Shown here: positions 6,930-9,386 of the stretch, in pieces
Layout of the letters: each line of letters starts with the position of its first letter
Position numbering within the stretch: the first letter of the stretch is position 1
NCBI GenBank assembly: GCA_030646655.1
Contig: JAUSLB010000231.1
Location: 1 to 9,386, forward strand
Length of the DNA stretch: 9,386 nucleotides
Reading direction: 5' to 3'
Origin: Deltaproteobacteria bacterium
GTDB taxonomy: Bacteria; Desulfobacterota; GWC2-55-46
Notes under the pieces: generated by a model
What the model was told of the DNA's origin: nothing
The model's database searches: none
Seen by the model: the letters and a program-made list of their open reading frames with translations, nothing else
Made by a program: the position numbers and the translations under genes

Positions 6930-7170
6930 TAACAGGATGCTGAAAAAGTCCGTCCTGGACTTTTTCAGCCACGGCTTGGCCTCACGGACTGACAGAACTC
7001 CGTTCTTTCTGGCAAGGAATTTTTTCATTTATATAGCTCGCCTTGTCACTTCGTGAGCCGGCGAGCATCCAGACGGCCAAGCCTCACAAATTGCTCGACT
7101 TTTCAGTCTCGCAATCAGGCAATCCGTCCATGTATTGCTTAACAGGTTGCGGCTTGAAGCAACCTGCTGA
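6930..7170 (+). repeat. Hairpin-rich repeat, subfamily 1, copy B1
   Basis: Homologue of copy A (3522-3680) in the opposite orientation, 241 bp. It opens with a perfect 13-bp stem (6939-6951 with 6957-6969, loop GTCCT) and closes with CAGGTTGC 7143-7150 pairing with GCAACCTG 7159-7166. The middle carries a module absent from copy A. GGCTTGGCC 6974-6982 pairs with GGCCAAGCC 7075-7083 and encloses AGAAC/GTTCT (6994-7006), GCTCGCC/GGCGAGC (7036-7042 with 7060-7066) and an inner TCAC/GTGA. Open frames across it are short and have no recognisable product. With the flanking sequence it explains most of the 6806-7467 gap. Confidence 0.8.
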
Positions 7171-7233
7171 ATCCGGGGCAGGATGGCGGTTTTTGAGGAA
7201 CTCGATACTTCCGCTTTGCAACAAATTATGGTC

Positions 7234-7258
7234 AAAAAAAACCCTGCAAACCGCAGGG
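7234..7258 (-). terminator. Rho-independent terminator on the minus strand
   Basis: Read on the minus strand, CCCTGC and GCAGGG (7258-7253 with 7247-7242) form a 6-bp stem with a 5-base loop, followed by eight T residues (complement of the A run 7234-7241). It should end transcripts coming from the glutamate synthase genes. It lies about 210 bases past the GXGXG gene stop, beyond repeat copy B2, so that repeat would be part of the mRNA. Confidence 0.75.
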
Positions 7259-7292
7259 CTTTCAAAAGCTCGTTTAAATTAAATCTAAGAGT

Positions 7293-7463
7293 TTGCGGAA
7301 AAACCCAAAACCTACTCAGGCTGCTCAAAAAGCTCCGGATGCAAGGCGTCGAGGAGCGAGGAACGCGGCGTAGTTGCCATCTACGCCGCGGTGACGAGCT
7401 TTGATGCCAACGCAGCAGATGGACTTTTTCAGCAGCCTGCTAATAGGATGCGTTTTTCCGCAA
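7293..7463. repeat. 12-bp inverted repeat bracketing copy B2, plus a 10-bp direct repeat
   Basis: TTGCGGAAAAAC at 7293-7304 is the exact complement of GTTTTTCCGCAA at 7452-7463, and copy B2 lies between them. TGCTAATAGG occurs twice, at 7438-7447 and 7466-7475; the second copy spans the stop codon of the GXGXG glutamate synthase gene. Such nested inverted and direct repeats suggest that one element inserted into another, or a duplicated target, but this is inference. Confidence 0.5.
7318..7438 (-). repeat. Terminal-inverted-repeat element, subfamily 2, copy B2
   Basis: A 121-bp element whose ends are imperfect inverted repeats: AGGCTGCTCAAAAAGCTCC from 7318, and AGGCTGCTGAAAAAGTCC read inward from 7438. 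Its outer 30 bases on each side are identical to those of copy C at 8225-8356 in the opposite orientation, while the middle (7348-7408) has diverged. That middle contains a perfect 10-bp stem (7364-7373 with 7381-7390), which copy C keeps as a shorter GGCGTA/TACGCC stem. No transposase is encoded, so it is MITE- or REP-like. Confidence 0.85.
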
Positions 7464-7467
7464 CATG

Positions 7468-8205
7468 CTAATAGGCATACAGGTTCCCGTAAGGCCGTAG
7501 AGAAACAGGCACGAGCTTTTTAAACCCCACCTTCATGATCTCTTCGAGCTTAAGGTCCAGATCCTTGCAGTACTCCGTCAAAGACTCCTTCAATACCTTC
7601 TCATCCTCTTCGTCAAGGTCCATTATCCCGACCTCTGCGCCGCAGATGCTCTTCTCCACCTCTCCCCTTATGTAGATGGTCCCGCCGTGCATGCCTGTGC
7701 CGAGGTAGTCTCCGACTATTGCGCGGCCGGGCTTCCTATTCAATCCAAGGAGTATAAGGACGCCCCCTGCCATGTACTCTCCGAAAAAGTCCCCTGCCGT
7801 GCCGCCTACGATTATCGTCGGGGCCTGCCTTTTCATGCCCTTCATGTGGATGCCTATCCTGTAGCCCACATCGCCGAGTATGTGGAGCTTACCGCCCCTC
7901 ATCCCGTAGCCGAGCACATCTCCGGCGTTTCCGTGGATGATCACCTTGCCGCTATTCATCGTATTAGCGATATTGTCCTGAGCGTTCGCCTTCACTATAA
8001 GGGTCGGGCCGTCCATGAAGGCGGCCAAGTCGTTTCCGGGCACGCCCTCTATCGTGATGGTAGCGTTGCCCCTGAGCCCGTCGCCCATATAATATTGGCC
8101 GTTTACATTCCTGACCAGTATCTCTTTTTGCCCGGCCTCTATCGCTTCCCGTATCTGGCGGTTTAGGTCCCTGTAATAAACCCCAGCCGCATTGACCTCA
8201 AGCAT
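7468..8205 (-). CDS. Glutamate synthase GXGXG (alpha-subunit C-terminal type) protein
   Basis: A 245-residue free-standing version of the C-terminal domain of the large glutamate synthase subunit, a right-handed beta-helix built from glycine-rich turns. These are visible as GDGLRGN (41-47), GNAGDVLGYGMRGGKLHILG (92-111), GGTAGDFFGEYMAGG (134-148) and GDYLGTGMHGGTIYIRG (165-181). In the complete enzyme this domain positions the ammonia tunnel and supports the FMN domain; it has no active site of its own. A short helical tail ends in LYAY. Split genes of this kind are known as 'archaeal-type' glutamate synthase and also occur in some anaerobic bacteria. ATG 8203-8205 has AAAGGAGAG upstream, directly abutting repeat copy C. 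The FMN-domain gene lies upstream on the same strand. Confidence 0.9.
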   Translation of the reverse strand: MLEVNAAGVYYRDLNRQIREAIEAGQKEILVRNVNGQYYMGDGLRGNATITIEGVPGNDLAAFMDGPTLIVKANAQDNIANTMNSGKVIIHGNAGDVLGYGMRGGKLHILGDVGYRIGIHMKGMKRQAPTIIVGGTAGDFFGEYMAGGVLILLGLNRKPGRAIVGDYLGTGMHGGTIYIRGEVEKSICGAEVGIMDLDEEDEKVLKESLTEYCKDLDLKLEEIMKVGFKKLVPVSLRPYGNLYAY

Positions 8206-8224
8206 TTACTTTCTCTCCTTTAAC

Positions 8225-8356
8225 AGGCTGCTGAAAAAGTCCATCTGCTGCGTTATCTTCGTCGCTCGTCACTGCGGCGTACCGAAAAATTACGCCTCAT
8301 TCCTAAGCTCCCCTATTTCCATGGGGGCCTTGCATCCGGAGCTTTTTGAGCAGCCT
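8225..8356 (+). repeat. Terminal-inverted-repeat element, subfamily 2, copy C
   Basis: A 132-bp element with imperfect inverted ends: AGGCTGCTGAAAAAGTCC at 8225-8242 and GGAGCTTTTTGAGCAGCCT at 8338-8356. Its terminal 30 bases on each side match copy B2 exactly in inverted orientation, and the 72-base middle differs. It occupies most of the 210-base gap between the two glutamate synthase genes, ending 19 bases before the GXGXG gene start. Internal hairpins are GGCGTA/TACGCC (8276-8281 with 8291-8296) and a GCTCCCC/GGGGGC pairing around 8307-8328. Confidence 0.85.
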
Positions 8357-8367
8357 CTTTAAATTTT

Positions 8368-8395
8368 GAGTTTTTCAGCGCCAGCGCCCTGTTAA
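8368..8395. repeat. Possible degenerate end of another repeat copy
   Basis: GAGTTTTTCAGC followed by CCTGTTAA resembles the repeat end GGACTTTTTCAGC...CCTGCTAA seen at 7421-7443, but with an extra GCC-rich insertion. It lies 12 bases beyond copy C, so it may be the remnant of an older insertion at the same site. The match is short and could be chance. Confidence 0.3.
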
Positions 8396-8415
8396 ACCGT
8401 AGCCTCGGGGATGGA

Positions 8416-9386
8416 CTATCTCCCCGCTGGCTTTACGCCTAATATGTCGAGGGTCTGGGAGTCGAGCCCCACCCCGCGCAGCCTTTCCCTGTTGCCCCTG
8501 AGCGACTCGATCGCGTTTATCCCAAGGGCGCCGAGTATCTCCTTTAGTTCGTGGTCCCACGCGTGTATGAGGTTTATTAGCCTCTCGGCGTAAACCTCAG
8601 GGTCGAGCCTTGCGGTAAGCTCGGGCCTCTGGGTGGTAATGCCCCATGAGCAGTTGCCCGTATAGCACTTGCCGCATGTGGTGCAGCCCATTGTGATAAG
8701 GGCGGCTGTGGCTATGGCTACGGCGTCAGCCCCAAGCGCAATCGCCTTTGCCGCGTCAGCGCTGGATCTTATGCCGCCGGCCGCAACTATCGACGCCTCG
8801 TTCCTTATGCCTTCCTGCCTCAACCTGTCGTCAACAGCGGCTATGGCGTATTCGATCGGGATGCCCAAGTGGTCCCTTATTATCGAAGGCGCCGCGCCCG
8901 TGCCGCCCCTGAAGCCGTCGAGATAGACTATGTCAGCTCCCGCCCTTACTATGCCGGAGGCTATGGCCGCCACATTATGGACAGCCGCGATCTTGACGGA
9001 GACCGGCTTATAGTTCGTAGCCTCTTTTATGGCGTATATGAGTTGTCTTAAGTCCTCTATCGAATATATGTCGTGCTGCGGCGCTGGCGAAAGGGCGTCC
9101 GTGCCTACCGGTATCATCCGTGCCTTCGCGACCTCAAGAGGTATCTTCTCTCCCGGAAGGTGCCCGCCTATGCCCGGCTTGGCGCCCTGCCCTATCTTTA
9201 TCTCCACCGCCACGCCTGCGTTCAGGTAATCCGGGTTTACGCCGAACCTGCCTGAAGCGACCTGAACGATGATACTGTCCCTATAAGGCAGTAAGTCCTC
9301 ATGGAGCCCGCCCTCGCCCGTATTCATGAGAATGCCGCACTCCTTGGCGGCTATCGCCAGGACCTTCTGCGCGTTCAGGCTTATCG
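8416..9386 (-). CDS. gltB: Glutamate synthase FMN/iron-sulfur domain protein, C-terminal part
   Basis: This is the catalytic subunit that makes glutamate from 2-oxoglutarate and ammonia on FMN. The window cuts it at 9386, leaving 322 residues of the C-terminal side; the ATG at 9327 is internal because the frame stays open and family-like beyond it. Visible landmarks are MNTGEGG, FGVNPDYLNAGVAVEIKIGQ followed by GAKPGIGGHLPG, the HDIYSIEDLRQLIY segment, and the FMN-binding barrel strands DIVYLDGFRGGTGAAPS and AAGGIRSSADAAKAIALGADAV. The iron-sulfur motif is CTTCGKCYTGNC (codons 8685-8650). It contains the C-X5-C-X4-C of glutamate synthases plus one extra cysteine. No fused N-terminal amidotransferase or C-terminal GXGXG domain is visible at this end; the latter is the separate next gene. 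A single cistron pair is likely but is interrupted by repeat copy C. Confidence 0.9.
   Translation of the reverse strand, partial: ISLNAQKVLAIAAKECGILMNTGEGGLHEDLLPYRDSIIVQVASGRFGVNPDYLNAGVAVEIKIGQGAKPGIGGHLPGEKIPLEVAKARMIPVGTDALSPAPQHDIYSIEDLRQLIYAIKEATNYKPVSVKIAAVHNVAAIASGIVRAGADIVYLDGFRGGTGAAPSIIRDHLGIPIEYAIAAVDDRLRQEGIRNEASIVAAGGIRSSADAAKAIALGADAVAIATAALITMGCTTCGKCYTGNCSWGITTQRPELTARLDPEVYAERLINLIHAWDHELKEILGALGINAIESLRGNRERLRGVGLDSQTLDILGVKPAGR

Noticed and set aside
7029..7404. Open frames of 73-99 codons on both strands in the 6806-7467 gap
   Set aside because: They run through the hairpin repeats, lack good ribosome sites, and translate to low-information sequence with no family resemblance.
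3522..8356. CRISPR array
   Set aside because: The repeats are four large, dispersed, inverted copies with internal hairpins. There are no short regularly spaced direct repeats and no cas genes.

Overview
The window reads as ordinary chromosomal DNA of an anaerobic or facultative, nitrate-respiring Gram-negative-type bacterium. The gene content is NarGHJI with a NarK-type porter, RNase Y, ZapA with a ZapB-like partner, and a split 'archaeal-type' glutamate synthase. Codon use favours AGG and ATA. I would guess Nitrospirota (Thermodesulfovibrionia) or Desulfobacterota; this is inference from gene content and style, and no marker gene settles it.

Layout. Positions 1-1679 (+): the 3' end of narH, then narJ and narI, closed by a strong intrinsic terminator. 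Positions 1680-3525 (+): a short regulatory gap and a narK-type nitrate/nitrite transporter with an unusual repetitive insert of roughly 90 residues in an extracytoplasmic loop. Positions 3522-3680: a hairpin-rich repeat between the convergent narK and rny. Positions 3702-6860 (all -): a cell-division/RNA cluster transcribed in the order zapB-like, zapA, 6S RNA, fthC, rny, from a clear sigma70-type promoter. I recognise the 6S RNA from the zapA-ssrS-fthC gene order and from a foldable rod of about 187 nt. Positions 6930-7463 hold no protein gene but contain two repeat elements and a minus-strand terminator. Positions 7468-9386 (-): two parts of a glutamate synthase, the FMN/Fe-S catalytic subunit (cut by the window edge) followed by the GXGXG subunit, separated by a third repeat-bearing gap.

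How it fits together. NarH, NarJ and NarI belong to membrane nitrate respiration, and NarK moves nitrate and nitrite across the membrane. ZapA and the ZapB-like protein act at the FtsZ ring, FthC repairs 5-formyl-THF, RNase Y starts mRNA decay, and 6S RNA modulates RNA polymerase. The glutamate synthase subunits assimilate nitrogen.

The most unusual content is not a protein. It is a set of four palindromic elements in two related subfamilies. One pair (3522-3680 and 6930-7170) brackets the whole zapB-to-rny cluster in mirror orientation. The other pair (7318-7438 and 8225-8356) brackets the single GXGXG glutamate synthase gene in mirror orientation. All four share the same inward-facing end. 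Hairpin arms differ between copies but stay complementary.
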